DNA of 64,000 nt from Paucidesulfovibrio gracilis DSM 16080 (GCF_900167125.1 NZ_FUYC01000003.1:62001-126000); one strand, 5' to 3'. Shown: positions 38,153 to 47,873, counted from the first letter of the stretch. The notes: generated by a model not told the origin, from the letters alone. Numbers and translations are program-made.

Positions 38153-38893
38153 ATGGAGGAAATGAGAGCATCGAAACAGTACGGTGGAGCCCTTCCGTTC
38201 CTGCTGGGTTTCCTGGTGGTTGCGGTGTTGGGGTGGGTGCTGTTCCCCGACGTCCTGTTTCAGGACAAGGAACAGCCATTCCGCTTCAGTCATGTGACAC
38301 ACGTGGAGGGGCAGGGAATGCTCTGCGAGGACTGTCACTACTTCCGTGAGGACGGCACCTACGCCGGATTCCCCACGAACGAAGAGTGTGCCATGTGTCA
38401 CGACATCGGCGACAGGCAGGAGCTGTATGACGCTCTTGTCGAGGCCGCAGGAAGCCCAGACAAAATCGAGGATGTGCTTACGCAGGATGAGGGGCCTGAA
38501 GCGCTGGATTACTTGATTTTGAGCATGGAACCGGAGGACATCAAGGCCGAGCGGGCGTTCATCGTCAAGTTTCTCGCGCAGGGCAAGGAAGTGCCCTGGT
38601 ACAACTATCAGTACCAGCCGGACAATGTCTTCTTCTCACACAAGGCACATGCCGATCTGACCATGGCTGCGGCGCAAGGCGGAGATCATGGCGAAGCCGA
38701 AGCCGCCGAGGCCGACGAAGAGACCAATTGCAACCTTTGCCACCTCAAGGACATTCATCTTCGTTCCGACACGCCTCCCTTCCAGGAGAATGTGATCAGC
38801 GGCTACAGCAAGATGACCATGAAAATGTGGCAGTGCGAACGGTGCCATGCTCAGATGCACCAGAGCAACGCCTGCTACGTGTGCCACAAGTAA
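38153..38893 (+). CDS. qrcA: QrcA, multiheme cytochrome c subunit of menaquinone reductase
   Basis: This 246-residue protein has one N-terminal membrane anchor (ALPFLLGFLVVAVLGWVLFP) and a periplasmic heme domain. I count five CXXCH motifs (CEDCH, CAMCH, CNLCH, CERCH, CYVCH). In Desulfovibrio QrcA takes electrons from periplasmic cytochrome c3 and passes them to the other subunits. The start is uncertain: ATGs at 38141, 38153 and 38162 are possible, and 38153 was chosen because MEEMRASKQYGG looks like the expected N-terminus. It is first in qrcABCD. Confidence 0.93.
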   Translation: MEEMRASKQYGGALPFLLGFLVVAVLGWVLFPDVLFQDKEQPFRFSHVTHVEGQGMLCEDCHYFREDGTYAGFPTNEECAMCHDIGDRQELYDALVEAAGSPDKIEDVLTQDEGPEALDYLILSMEPEDIKAERAFIVKFLAQGKEVPWYNYQYQPDNVFFSHKAHADLTMAAAQGGDHGEAEAAEADEETNCNLCHLKDIHLRSDTPPFQENVISGYSKMTMKMWQCERCHAQMHQSNACYVCHK

Positions 38894-38909
38894 GAAAAGG
38901 GGTGCTGCA

Positions 38910-40907
38910 ATGGGTTTGAATCGCAGAGCATTCATACAATTCTCCGTGGGTGGCACGCTTGGTCTGCTGGTCACCCCCGTGATTTGGAAAACTTTGGATG
39001 ACGTTTCTATCTGGACCCAGAATTGGAGCTGGATTCCGAAACTCAAAAAAGGTGCTGAGGAGCGCGTCCAGGCCATCAGCAAGCTGTGTCCTTCGGGATG
39101 TGCCTTGCAGGTTGAAACCGTGGGGCGTGAACCTTATGCCACCACGGGCGACGAGGACAATCCTCTGAGCAAGGGCGGCCTGTGTCCCATCTGTGCGGAC
39201 GCAGTTCCCATGCTCTACAGCCCAACTCGGGTGGCCGGACCGATGGTCAAGACCGGGGACGGGCAGTACGAGTCCATCAGTTGGGATGATGCAAAAAAAC
39301 TGCTGGCTGATAAGCTCGGTGCAGCGGGTTCCTCGGTAGCCGTTGTGTCCGGTGACGATACCGGGTCGGGCAACGAGGTGTTCTCCGCGTTGCTGGCCGA
39401 ACTGGGAAGCGACAAATATTACATGATGCCCAGCCCGCAAATGGCCGCCACGCGTGCTTGGAACGGGCTTATGGGAGGACAGGGCCAGATCGGCTATGAC
39501 CTCGACGGTTCTGACTTCGTGTTGTTTGCCGGTACCGATGCCCTGGATTCCTGGGGACCGACCGTCAGCAACATGAACGCCTTTGCCGAAAGCCATCCGG
39601 CAGGGCAGGAAGCTACGGCCACCTACGTTTACGCTGGACCCGCCCGGAATCATACCTCCTCGGTATGTGACCAATGGGTGCCGGTGCATCCCGAGGGTAT
39701 GACCGCTTTCCTGCTGGGGTTGGCGTATAATCTGATCACGGACGGCAAGACGCTGGAAAGCGGCGACTTCGCTTCGTTGCGCAGCTTGCTTGCTTCGAAA
39801 TTCTCTCCGGCTCAAGTTGAAAAGCTTACCGGAGTTTCCCAGAAAGCCTTGGCCGAATTGGCTGCCAAGCTCCGCAATGCTTCGGCCCCGGTCGTTGTCG
39901 CGGACTATGCCAACAGCACGGCGACGGCTGCTGCCGGTATCATCGTGAATATGCTCCTGGGACGCTTGAACGCCCAGGGTGGCATGGTGGCCTTGCCGGA
40001 AGTCGATACTGCCGTAGGATCCGCTTTGGATCGGGTGGCCAGGTTCGAAAAGGACTTGCTTGCCGAGTTGGCTGACGGTGCATTCGCTCCTAAAGTCTGC
40101 TTGGTCTATGATGCCAACCCGGTGTTTGGTCTCCCCCAGTACGGTGTGCAGCTTGCTGAAAAAGCTGGATTTACCGTGTCGTTTAGTACCTTCAAGGACG
40201 AAACGGCGGCGGTGGCGGATTTGGTTCTGCCCGCAGCCCATCCTTTTGAGCGCTTTGATGACTTGGTAAATCCCTTTGGCGTGGCCAATACTACCTATGT
40301 GGCGTCGTCCCCAGTGATCAAGCCGACTTTGGATGTGCAGGGTGCACCGCAGTTCCTGCTGGAACTGGCCGCAGATATGGGCTTGGATCTCGGATACGAG
40401 ACCTTTGAAGAAGTGTTGGAGGCCAAAGCTGAGGCTGCCGAGGCTGCCGTGGGAACTGTTGGATCGTATTCGGTCGGCTTAGGGCTTTCCGCTCTGGCTG
40501 CAGCCGATAAGCAGTCCGGTGGTACCGCGCTGTATGCCTACACGCAGTTGCACATTGGAACAGATAAAGTGGCTACGACGCCGCATAACCCGACCACCAT
40601 TCGGGATACCGAGCTGCAGGGTAAAACCATGTATGTTCGCGTCAACTCGAAGACGGCTTCAGCCAATGGTTTGAAGCAGAATTCCAAGGTGCGTCTTAGC
40701 GCCAACGGCGCGGAATGCGAGGCTCTTGTTCTTGTGGACGAGGGCGTGATGCCCGGCGTGGTTGCTGCGCCGCTCGGCTTTGGTCACACCGCCTGGGATG
40801 AATTCTCCAAGGGCAAGGGCGGCAATGTCTACAAGCTCCTGACTGTGAGCGCCGAGCCTGGTGGGTCCGCCTGGACCGGCTCCGCCGTGACCATTGCCAA
40901 AATGTAG
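38910..40907 (+). CDS. qrcB: QrcB, molybdopterin-oxidoreductase-family subunit
   Basis: The 665-residue protein belongs to the molybdopterin oxidoreductase superfamily. In Qrc the homologue has no reported molybdenum cofactor and plays a structural role. A twin-arginine signal (NRRAFIQFSVGGTLGLL) at the N-terminus directs it to the periplasmic side. Residues LCPSGCALQ and GLCPICADAV near 60-110 occupy the position of the N-terminal iron-sulfur site. The start lies 16 bases after qrcA with an AAAAGGGG site. Confidence 0.94.
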   Translation: MGLNRRAFIQFSVGGTLGLLVTPVIWKTLDDVSIWTQNWSWIPKLKKGAEERVQAISKLCPSGCALQVETVGREPYATTGDEDNPLSKGGLCPICADAVPMLYSPTRVAGPMVKTGDGQYESISWDDAKKLLADKLGAAGSSVAVVSGDDTGSGNEVFSALLAELGSDKYYMMPSPQMAATRAWNGLMGGQGQIGYDLDGSDFVLFAGTDALDSWGPTVSNMNAFAESHPAGQEATATYVYAGPARNHTSSVCDQWVPVHPEGMTAFLLGLAYNLITDGKTLESGDFASLRSLLASKFSPAQVEKLTGVSQKALAELAAKLRNASAPVVVADYANSTATAAAGIIVNMLLGRLNAQGGMVALPEVDTAVGSALDRVARFEKDLLAELADGAFAPKVCLVYDANPVFGLPQYGVQLAEKAGFTVSFSTFKDETAAVADLVLPAAHPFERFDDLVNPFGVANTTYVASSPVIKPTLDVQGAPQFLLELAADMGLDLGYETFEEVLEAKAEAAEAAVGTVGSYSVGLGLSALAAADKQSGGTALYAYTQLHIGTDKVATTPHNPTTIRDTELQGKTMYVRVNSKTASANGLKQNSKVRLSANGAECEALVLVDEGVMPGVVAAPLGFGHTAWDEFSKGKGGNVYKLLTVSAEPGGSAWTGSAVTIAKM

Positions 40908-40918
40908 GGGGGACCGAA

Positions 40919-41758
40919 ATGCAAGTAAAAGAATTCAAAATCAAGTGGGGCATGGTCATTGACATCGACAAGTGCTCGGGCTGCGGCGCGTGCATGGTGT
41001 CTTGTCAGGTCGAAAACAATATCGCCCCCATGACGGCGGAGGATCCGCACAATCATCTGCAGATGATGACCACGGATCGCGATGATCCCTCCAATAAGTT
41101 GCGCACGCTCACTTGGCTGAACGTCTACGAGCTGAACAACGGAAAAGACTTCCCCGAGCATGATGTGGCCTACCTGCCGCGTCCGTGCATGCAGTGCGGA
41201 CATCCGGCCTGTGTGCCTGTGTGCCCGGTTGTTGCAACGGAAAAAAACGAGGAAGGCGGCATCGTCAGCCAGATCTACCCCCGTTGCATCGGTTGTCGGT
41301 ACTGCATGGCAGCCTGCCCCTACCACGCCCGTTACTTCAACTGGTGGGATCCGTTGTGGCCTGACGGAATGGATAAGACGTTGTCTCCCAATACCTCGGT
41401 GCGTCCTCGTGGCGTGGTGGAGAAATGCAACTTCTGTCATACCCGTTACCTCAAAGCCAAAGATCGCGCACGCGAAGAAGGGATTGATCCCATGGATCTG
41501 CCTGAGGGCTATTACGTCCCGGCCTGTGTCGAGGCTTGCCCCACTGGTGCCATTGTTTTTGGTGATTTGAACAATCCGGATCACAAGGTGCACCAGCTGT
41601 CCCAAAGCCCTCACAGCTTCCGGCTGTTGGAGAAGTTGGGATTGGATCCGCAGGTTTACTATATGAGCAAACGCGAGTGGGTGCGGGAGCAGGGTGACAA
41701 CCACGCCGCCGGCGACCACAACACCGCGGTCAAACAAGCCTCTCACGGCCACGAATAA
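40919..41758 (+). CDS. qrcC: QrcC, iron-sulfur subunit of menaquinone reductase
   Basis: The 279-residue periplasmic-facing protein carries four cysteine clusters like those of NrfC/DmsB: CSGCGACMVSCQ, CMQCGHPACVPVCP, CIGCRYCMAACP, and CNFCH with CVEACP. They form an electron wire between the heme subunit and the membrane subunit. It has no signal peptide and probably rides with the Tat-exported QrcB. It is separated from qrcB by 11 bases. Confidence 0.95.
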   Translation: MQVKEFKIKWGMVIDIDKCSGCGACMVSCQVENNIAPMTAEDPHNHLQMMTTDRDDPSNKLRTLTWLNVYELNNGKDFPEHDVAYLPRPCMQCGHPACVPVCPVVATEKNEEGGIVSQIYPRCIGCRYCMAACPYHARYFNWWDPLWPDGMDKTLSPNTSVRPRGVVEKCNFCHTRYLKAKDRAREEGIDPMDLPEGYYVPACVEACPTGAIVFGDLNNPDHKVHQLSQSPHSFRLLEKLGLDPQVYYMSKREWVREQGDNHAAGDHNTAVKQASHGHE

Positions 41759-41770
41759 GGAGGAGGGATC

Positions 41771-43000
41771 ATGGATAGCAAACTCTTCCCTGAAGGCACC
41801 ACTCGGTGTTCTTTCGGCCAGTACCTTCTTTGGCTCGGTTTCATCGGGGCCATCCTGCTTTGGGGTGTATACGCGGCATTTCTGATCCTCTATAACGGGA
41901 TCGGTGTTACGGCCATGGACAACTATTTTGGGTTCGCTCTGTGGATTACGTTCGACCTTGCCGTGATTGCTTTGGGGGCCGGTGCCTTTTTCTCCGGTTT
42001 CCTGAAGTACATTCTTAAGATCAAGCAGCTTGAGAAGATTATCAACCTGACGGTTATCGTCGGTTTCATCTGTTATTCTGGTGCAATGCTCATCCTGACC
42101 ATGGATATCGGACAGCCCGGCCGCGCTTGGTTCGGCTATTGGCATCCCAACGTCCACTCCATGCTCACTGAAGTTATCTTCTGCATCACCTGCTACTGCA
42201 CCGTGCTGATCATCGAGTTCGTTCCGCTGATCCTGGAGCAGAAACAGCTCAACCGGAATAAGTTCATCCACTCTCTGGCGCACAACATGCACGTCCATAT
42301 GGCGCTGTTCGCGGGCATCGGCACATTCCTGTCCACGTTCCACCAGGGTTCTCTTGGCGGCATGTACGGCGTGCTGATTGGACGGCCTTATGCCTTCCGT
42401 GATGGCTTCTTTATCTGGCCGTGGACGTTCTTCCTGTTTGTGCTTTCCGCGGTGGCTTCCGGACCTGTCTTTACGGTGCTGGTCTGCACCCTGATGGAAA
42501 AGATCACCGGTAAAAAGCTCGTGGAATACAAGGTGAAGGCGCTTATGGGTAAGATCGCTGGATCTATGCTCTGCCTGTATCTCTTCTTTAAATATCTGGA
42601 CACCTGGGCCTGGGCCACGGATGTTCTGCCGCGCATGGGCTTTACATTTGACCAGATGTTCTATCAGGTGATTTACGGCCAATGGCTGTTCTGGTCCGAG
42701 TTGATCGTCTGTGGTTTGGTCCCGGCTGTTTTGTTGATCGTGCCGGCATTCCGCAATCGTCCCTGGCTGCTGTACACCGCGGCATTGCTTGATTGCGCCG
42801 GGATTGTGATTAACCGTTACGTGTTCACCGTCCAAACGCTGGCTCTGCCGGTGATGCCCTTTGACAAGTGGTACACCTACGCGCCCAACTGGTCGGAGTA
42901 TGCCACCAGCCTCATGATCGTGGCCTATGGCATGCTGGTGCTCACGTTGTCCTATCGGTACCTTCCGGTTTTCCCCCAGGAGCGTGAACTCAATTCCTGA
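41771..43000 (+). CDS. qrcD: QrcD, NrfD-type integral membrane subunit
   Basis: The 409-residue protein has about ten membrane helices and belongs to the NrfD/PsrC family, which binds menaquinone in the membrane. QrcD anchors the complex and is linked to energy conservation in Desulfovibrio. Its start is 12 bases after qrcC with a GGAGG site. A strong terminator follows, so the operon ends here. Confidence 0.95.
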   Translation: MDSKLFPEGTTRCSFGQYLLWLGFIGAILLWGVYAAFLILYNGIGVTAMDNYFGFALWITFDLAVIALGAGAFFSGFLKYILKIKQLEKIINLTVIVGFICYSGAMLILTMDIGQPGRAWFGYWHPNVHSMLTEVIFCITCYCTVLIIEFVPLILEQKQLNRNKFIHSLAHNMHVHMALFAGIGTFLSTFHQGSLGGMYGVLIGRPYAFRDGFFIWPWTFFLFVLSAVASGPVFTVLVCTLMEKITGKKLVEYKVKALMGKIAGSMLCLYLFFKYLDTWAWATDVLPRMGFTFDQMFYQVIYGQWLFWSELIVCGLVPAVLLIVPAFRNRPWLLYTAALLDCAGIVINRYVFTVQTLALPVMPFDKWYTYAPNWSEYATSLMIVAYGMLVLTLSYRYLPVFPQERELNS

Positions 43001-43023
43001 CGTTGATCCGTCATTGAAATCTA

Positions 43024-43063
43024 CAGACCCGGCCACACTTGTTGGTCGGGTCTGTTTTTTTTT
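43024..43063 (+). terminator. Rho-independent terminator of the qrc operon
   Basis: CAGACCCG and CGGGTCTG pair around an inner CCA/TGG-like stem, followed by a run of nine Ts. Confidence 0.9.
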
Positions 43064-43208
43064 ATGGCGCCAGTGCCCTGGAATCGTCCTGCGGGGAGGT
43101 TGTTTTGTTTCTTGCGAGGGAGGGTATCCGGGACTTGCCAATTATTCGGAAAACAGAAAGAATCTCCAGCCGTATCGTTTTGATCGTGCGTATCAGGGAG
43201 TAAATAAG

Positions 43209-43958
43209 ATGTCGGAGCATGTTGTGCCAAATCAATTCTTGGAAGGGGAATTTGTTGCCCGTGTGGATGAGTGCGGGCCGGATGGAAGGGTTCGGATCAG
43301 CAGTCTTGTTAATTATCTTCAGGAAATGGCATGGCGTCATGCAGAAGCATTAGGATATGGGCGTCAGGCCTTGTTGACGACGAATCGGGCATGGGTTTTG
43401 ACCAGGATGCGGTTGGTCTTGAGTCGTGCGCTCGGTCCCGGAGAGACGCTGCAGGTTCGAACCTGGCCTTCCGGGCGTGATAAATATTTAGCGTACCGTG
43501 ATTTTGTGGCCTGGAGCGGTGAAGGCGAGGAAGTCTGCCGTTGCACTACGGCTTGGGCTCATATGGATGTTACAAAGCGTAAAATGGTTTCATTGCATGA
43601 AACTGCTCCCTTCCCCAAGGATCCGGAACGGAGTTTAACATTTACCACACGTACGATTCCAAAAGTACGAGAAGGGACACATTCCGTGGCCATTATTTCT
43701 CGACAAAGTGATCTAGATTTGAACGGACACGTCAACAATGTTCATTTTGTGGAGTGGGGCATGGAGAGCGTCCCGCGTTCTTGGCATGAAACGCACTTTT
43801 TTTGCGAAATGGACATCACTTTTCGGCATGAATGTCTGTCGAATGAAGATATCACCAGCTCTTGTGTGCCGGATGAAGCCAAATCCAGCGTCTTGCACGT
43901 GGTAAAACGTGACATTGATGGAGTAGAACTGGCCCGAATGCATTCCATTTGGCGGTGA
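43209..43958 (+). CDS. Acyl-ACP thioesterase-like protein
   Basis: The 249-residue protein has two hot-dog domains as in acyl-ACP thioesterases. The N-terminal domain has VRISSLVNYLQEMAWRHAEALGYG and WVLTRMRLVLSRALGPGETLQVRTWPSG. The C-terminal domain has DLDLNGHVNNVHFVEWGMES, which contains the conserved N-x-H segment. It should release free fatty acids from acyl carrier protein. Start chosen by the AGGGAG site. It is flanked by terminators on both sides, so it is a single-gene unit. Confidence 0.88.
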   Translation: MSEHVVPNQFLEGEFVARVDECGPDGRVRISSLVNYLQEMAWRHAEALGYGRQALLTTNRAWVLTRMRLVLSRALGPGETLQVRTWPSGRDKYLAYRDFVAWSGEGEEVCRCTTAWAHMDVTKRKMVSLHETAPFPKDPERSLTFTTRTIPKVREGTHSVAIISRQSDLDLNGHVNNVHFVEWGMESVPRSWHETHFFCEMDITFRHECLSNEDITSSCVPDEAKSSVLHVVKRDIDGVELARMHSIWR

Positions 43959-43988
43959 TAATGCAGTCAATGAGAATTGAAACTGTCG

Positions 43989-44020
43989 GGGTGACGAACG
44001 TGGTTCGTCACCCTTTTTTT
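43989..44020 (+). terminator. Rho-independent terminator after the thioesterase
   Basis: An 11-base-pair perfect stem (GGGTGACGAAC with GTTCGTCACCC, 3-base loop) followed by seven Ts. Confidence 0.92.
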
Positions 44021-44636
44021 CAGCTGATCAACTGGTGGTATGTCGGAATACGCCAAACAGTATGGCTTTGAATCGTGAGAAATTAAGTGCTGCTTCAGTC
44101 TAGGTGAGCGAGAATCATGGCCGTATGGTTCAACGCGATGGTGTATATACTTGTAATCTATTGATATAATATCGATTATATGCAAGTGGGAACTGGGGTA
44201 ATCCTTCGAGGGTATGGTGGGAATATAGCGTGAACAGCGATTTTATTTGTTAGAAGTCTGAATTGCAGGGAGGACCAATCAATTTTTCCGGTGAAAATTG
44301 AAACATAATAGAAAAAAAGAGATCGTCGTCATGGGGGAAAAGCAAAATTAATTTGCAGAAATTTTCATTGATCGGACCAAAAACATCTACGGGAAAGGCA
44401 AAACAATTGACCGTTTTTGGAAGACCCGGGCCATTGTTTTTTGAAAAATAAAGACGAAATACACTTCGTTCTGCGTAGGCGCAAAAGGGTAGTATATTGG
44501 TATGAGTCTTGACTTTTCAAGGGTTTTCATTAATGTTTCGGACGTAATTTGAACTGTCGGGTCGCTGCCGCTCAGCGAACATTCCGGCGGCGACTTGCTG
44601 ATAAGGAAATATATCACACGCAGCGTGGAGTTTTTT
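44021..44636. other. AT-rich gene-free stretch before the amino-acid transporter
   Basis: More than 600 bases with no convincing gene and clearly more A+T than the surroundings. An interrupted inverted repeat lies at 44149-44187 (ACTTG...CAAGT with TAATC/GATTA inside, around GATATAATATC). It likely holds the promoter and control sites of the transporter operon. I cannot assign specific sites. Confidence 0.4.
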
Positions 44637-45365
44637 ATGGCAATGATCGAAGTGAACGATTTGCACAAATGGTATGGGGATTTTCACGTCCTTAAAGGCA
44701 TCAATGAAAGCGTGCAGCAGGGGGAGGTGCTGGTTATCTGTGGACCCAGTGGATCCGGTAAGAGCACATTCATCCGCTGCATCAACCGCCTGGAGGAGTA
44801 CCAAAAAGGAACCATCCTGTTTGACGGCAAGGACATTCACGATCCTAATGTGAATATCAATACCCTGCGGTCTGAAATCGGCATCGTTTTTCAGCAGTTT
44901 AACCTGTACCCACATCTTACGGTGTTGAAAAACGTCACGCTGGCTCCCATTAAAGTGAAAGGCATGGATAAAAAGGCTGCGGACGAGCTTGGATTGCAGC
45001 TTTTGAATCGTGTGGGAATTCATGACCAGGCTCATAAGTATCCTGCAGAGCTTTCCGGCGGTCAGCAGCAGCGTGTGGCCATTGCGCGTGGTCTGGCCAT
45101 GGAACCGAAAGTGATGTTGTTCGACGAACCCACCTCGGCTTTGGATCCGGAAATGATCAATGAAGTGTTGAATGTGATGAAGGATTTGGCTCGTGAGGGC
45201 AAAACCATGCTTTGCGTGACGCACGAAATGGGATTTGCCCGGGAAGTGGCGGATCGGGTTATCTTTATGGATTATGGTGAGGTGCTGGAACAAAACACCC
45301 CCTCGGAATTCTTCAAAAACCCCCAACATGAGCGCAGTAAGCAGTTTCTGAAGGAGATATTGTAA
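44637..45365 (+). CDS. Polar amino acid ABC transporter ATPase (GlnQ-like)
   Basis: The 242-residue ATPase powers import by the following genes. It has Walker [13 protein letters not shown] near residue 35, the Q-loop [16 protein letters not shown], signature [19 protein letters not shown], Walker [16 protein letters not shown] and the H-loop [14 protein letters not shown]. These are typical of the polar amino acid uptake family. The start was chosen for its GGAG site. It is the first gene of a four-gene transporter operon. Confidence 0.95.
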   Translation: MAMIEVNDLHKWYGDFHVLKGINESVQQGEVLVICGPSGSGKSTFIRCINRLEEYQKGTILFDGKDIHDPNVNINTLRSEIGIVFQQFNLYPHLTVLKNVTLAPIKVKGMDKKAADELGLQLLNRVGIHDQAHKYPAELSGGQQQRVAIARGLAMEPKVMLFDEPTSALDPEMINEVLNVMKDLAREGKTMLCVTHEMGFAREVADRVIFMDYGEVLEQNTPSEFFKNPQHERSKQFLKEIL

Positions 45366-45424
45366 CAAATGCCGTAAACGTTATGCGGTAGAATGAACCC
45401 CTAACTCGTCAGGAGGGATGCAGT

Positions 45425-46231
45425 ATGAAACGGTTGAGTGTTGTTCTTGCCTTGGTGCTGGCGCTGGTTTTCAGCGTGTCCGCGGCCAATGCCGGAAAAA
45501 TGGAGGAAATCAAGGAACGCGGCACCCTGATCTGTGGTGTGAAGGACTCCGTGAACCTGTTTGGCTTTGTTGATCCCGACACCAACGAACTGGTCGGTTT
45601 CGACGTCGATATTTGCAAATATATCGCCTCGAAACTCGGCGTAGATGTAGAATTTAAAGTCGTGACTTCGAAGAACCGCATCCCCATGTTGGCGCAGGGA
45701 TCCGTTGATATGCTGGCCGCCACCATGACGCACAAGTTCTCGCGCGACGAGAAGATCGACTTCTCCATCACGTATTTCATGGACGGTCAGAAGTTGTTGG
45801 TGGAAAAAGGCTCCGGCATCATGTCCACCGATGATCTGGCCGGCAAGAAGGTTGGAACCGTGAAGGGATCCACTTCGGAAAAGAACATCAAGACCGCCCA
45901 GCCCAAGGCGCACGTCATCTCCTTTGACGAGTATCCCCAGGCTTTCCAGGCGCTCAAGCAGGGCAAAGTCGTTGCTGTGACCACGGACTCCGGTATCCTG
46001 GCCGGGCTGAAAGCTGGTGACGACCATCCTGAAAATTGGGAAATCGTGGGTGAATTCTTCTCCGCTGAGCCGTATGGTCTGGGCGTCCCCGAGAACGATT
46101 CCGATTTTCGGGATTTCGTGAACAAGACCCTGAACGAAATGTGGCTGGACGGCACGTACCATCAGCTTTTCAAGAAGTGGATGGGATACGACCTTCCCGC
46201 TGGTTGGGAAATCGAACAGTGGCCCATGTAG
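45425..46231 (+). CDS. Amino acid ABC transporter substrate-binding protein
   Basis: The 268-residue periplasmic protein has a signal peptide (KRLSVVLALVLALVFSVSAANA) and a family 3 solute-binding fold: GTLICGVKDSVNLFGFVDPDTNELVGFDVDICKYIA and AATMTHKFSRDEKIDFSITYF. The sequence recalls binding proteins for glutamate, glutamine or aspartate, but the ligand is not certain. The mature part carries no lipobox. A stem-loop follows and may boost its transcript level. Confidence 0.94.
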   Translation: MKRLSVVLALVLALVFSVSAANAGKMEEIKERGTLICGVKDSVNLFGFVDPDTNELVGFDVDICKYIASKLGVDVEFKVVTSKNRIPMLAQGSVDMLAATMTHKFSRDEKIDFSITYFMDGQKLLVEKGSGIMSTDDLAGKKVGTVKGSTSEKNIKTAQPKAHVISFDEYPQAFQALKQGKVVAVTTDSGILAGLKAGDDHPENWEIVGEFFSAEPYGLGVPENDSDFRDFVNKTLNEMWLDGTYHQLFKKWMGYDLPAGWEIEQWPM

Positions 46232-46252
46232 CCGCTTGATCGGTCATTCTCG

Positions 46253-46279
46253 GGCCGGGGGCGCTCAGCGCTTCCGGCC
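46253..46279 (+). terminator. Intercistronic stem-loop in the transporter operon
   Basis: GGCCGG and CCGGCC pair around an inner GCGC/GCGC stem, followed by a T/C-rich tract. It lies between the binding-protein and permease genes. It probably acts as a partial terminator or RNA stabiliser that raises binding protein over permease. Confidence 0.5.
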
Positions 46280-46314
46280 TTCTTCTCCAACCATTCAACA
46301 ACGGATCAAGAGTC

Positions 46315-47082
46315 TTGCAGTACCAGTTTGATTGGATAGCGACCGTTACGGGAGAGCCGGGCCGATGGCTTTGGGAAGGCTTCGTCACCACTATTGAAAT
46401 TTCATTCATCGGCATTGTGTTTGCCATGTTGTTGGGCATCGCCATCTGTGTGCTGCGCATGACCCGGTTCAAGCCCTTTGTTTGGTTTTCCGTGGCTTAT
46501 ACGGAATTTTTCCGCAACACCCCGCTGCTCGTGCAGATTTTTTTCTGGTATTTCGGTGCGGGAGTCATCCTTCCCGAAGCTCTCAATGATTGGATCAACC
46601 AGCTGTACTATTGGTTCCCTGGTCCATTCGCCTTTGGGGGGACCGAGTATACGGGCGAGTGGATGCTGTTTTCTTCGGAGTCCATGAGTGTGGTGATCGC
46701 ATTGGCCGTATATACTTCCGCTTTTATTGCTGAGGAATTGCGTGCCGGTATTTTTTCCATCCCCAAAAATCAGTTGGAAGCATCCAGGGCAACGGGGCTG
46801 ACATTTTTGCAGTCTTATCGATACGTGATTTTGCCGCAGGCCATCCGTATCGTCGTGCCGCCGCTTATTTCCCAGTTTTTGAACCTGATCAAAAACTCCT
46901 CCCTGGCGATGGCCTTGGGCGTGACAGAGCTTACGTATCAGGCCACCCAGATCGAATCCTATCATGGTTTGGCCTTTGAGGGCTTTACAGTGGCGACGTT
47001 GATTTATCTGATCATCTCGCTTGTCGTCTCACTGGCTATCAACATGTACAATAAGCACTTCATGCTGCAGGTGAAATACTAG
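46315..47082 (+). CDS. Amino acid ABC transporter permease (first)
   Basis: The 255-residue membrane protein belongs to the HisM/GlnP family. It has about five membrane helices. The EAA-type loop that meets the ATPase reads ASRATGLTFLQSYRYVILPQAIRIVVPPLISQ, and the early segment AYTEFFRNTPLLVQIFFWYF is typical. Translation appears to start at TTG, since no ATG is in a better place. It forms a heterodimer with the next gene. Confidence 0.93.
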   Translation: MQYQFDWIATVTGEPGRWLWEGFVTTIEISFIGIVFAMLLGIAICVLRMTRFKPFVWFSVAYTEFFRNTPLLVQIFFWYFGAGVILPEALNDWINQLYYWFPGPFAFGGTEYTGEWMLFSSESMSVVIALAVYTSAFIAEELRAGIFSIPKNQLEASRATGLTFLQSYRYVILPQAIRIVVPPLISQFLNLIKNSSLAMALGVTELTYQATQIESYHGLAFEGFTVATLIYLIISLVVSLAINMYNKHFMLQVKY

Positions 47083-47094
47083 GGGGAGTGGAAC

Positions 47095-47835
47095 GTGTCG
47101 TATTGGGATGTAGCACCTGAGCATTGGGGACTTATTTGGGACAACCTGGATTATTTTCTCTGGGGAGCGGTCCGGTTCACTTCGGAATTTCCCTTTGTGG
47201 AAAATCTGGGTGGACTTGCGGCCAGTGTCGTACTTGCCTTGCTCGGCATCATCGGCGCCTTTTGGGTAGGGCTTGCCGCCGGTTTGATGCGTATCTCCCG
47301 TTCCTGGTGGATGCGGTATCCTGCGGTTGTGTATATTGAGGCCATCCGTGGCACACCGCTGCTGATGCTCATTTTTTGGTTTTTTTTCCTGGCGCCGATT
47401 ATGCTCGGCAAAACACTGCCAGCCTTTCACAGTACACTGATTGCCTTCATCGTGTTTACTTCGGCCTATATCGGCGAGATCGTTCGTGCCGGTGTGAATG
47501 CGTTGCCTGGTGGGCAGATGGAGGCGGCGCGGGGATCGGGATTATCCCATGTGCAGGCCATGCGGTACATCATTTTGCCTCAGGCCTTGCGCAACATGAT
47601 TCCTTCGTTCGTGAACCAGTTCGTTTCCCTGACCAAGGATACGTCCCTGGCGTATATCATTGGAGTAAACGAACTGATGCGCACAGCTGTGCAGGTGGAT
47701 AACCGGGAGACCAGGATTTCTTTTGAGATCTACGTGACCATCGCCATCATGTATTTTGTGGTGTGTTACGTGTTGACGTCTTACAGCCGACGGCTGGAAA
47801 AGAAATTGTCCCGCTATCAGGCTCGGGACCGCTAG
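47095..47835 (+). CDS. Amino acid ABC transporter permease (second)
   Basis: The 246-residue permease has family segments YIEAIRGTPLLMLIFWFFF and the ATPase-contact loop AARGSGLSHVQAMRYIILPQALRNMIPSFVNQ. It starts at GTG after a GGGGGAG site, 12 bases after the first permease. It completes the operon of ATPase, binding protein and two permeases. Confidence 0.93.
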   Translation: MSYWDVAPEHWGLIWDNLDYFLWGAVRFTSEFPFVENLGGLAASVVLALLGIIGAFWVGLAAGLMRISRSWWMRYPAVVYIEAIRGTPLLMLIFWFFFLAPIMLGKTLPAFHSTLIAFIVFTSAYIGEIVRAGVNALPGGQMEAARGSGLSHVQAMRYIILPQALRNMIPSFVNQFVSLTKDTSLAYIIGVNELMRTAVQVDNRETRISFEIYVTIAIMYFVVCYVLTSYSRRLEKKLSRYQARDR

Positions 47836-47848
47836 CCGAAAAAGGTTT

Positions 47849-47873
47849 TCGCCCGGGGTTTCAACCTGGGCGA
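47849..47873 (+). terminator. Stem-loop after the transporter operon
   Basis: TCGCCC and GGGCGA pair around an inner GGT/ACC stem just after the last permease. No T-run follows, so its termination strength is uncertain. Confidence 0.4.

Noticed and set aside
40829-43141. Long minus-strand open frame across qrcC and qrcD
   Set aside because: It is antisense to clear Qrc subunits; its His/Asp/Gln-rich translation is typical of a shadow frame.
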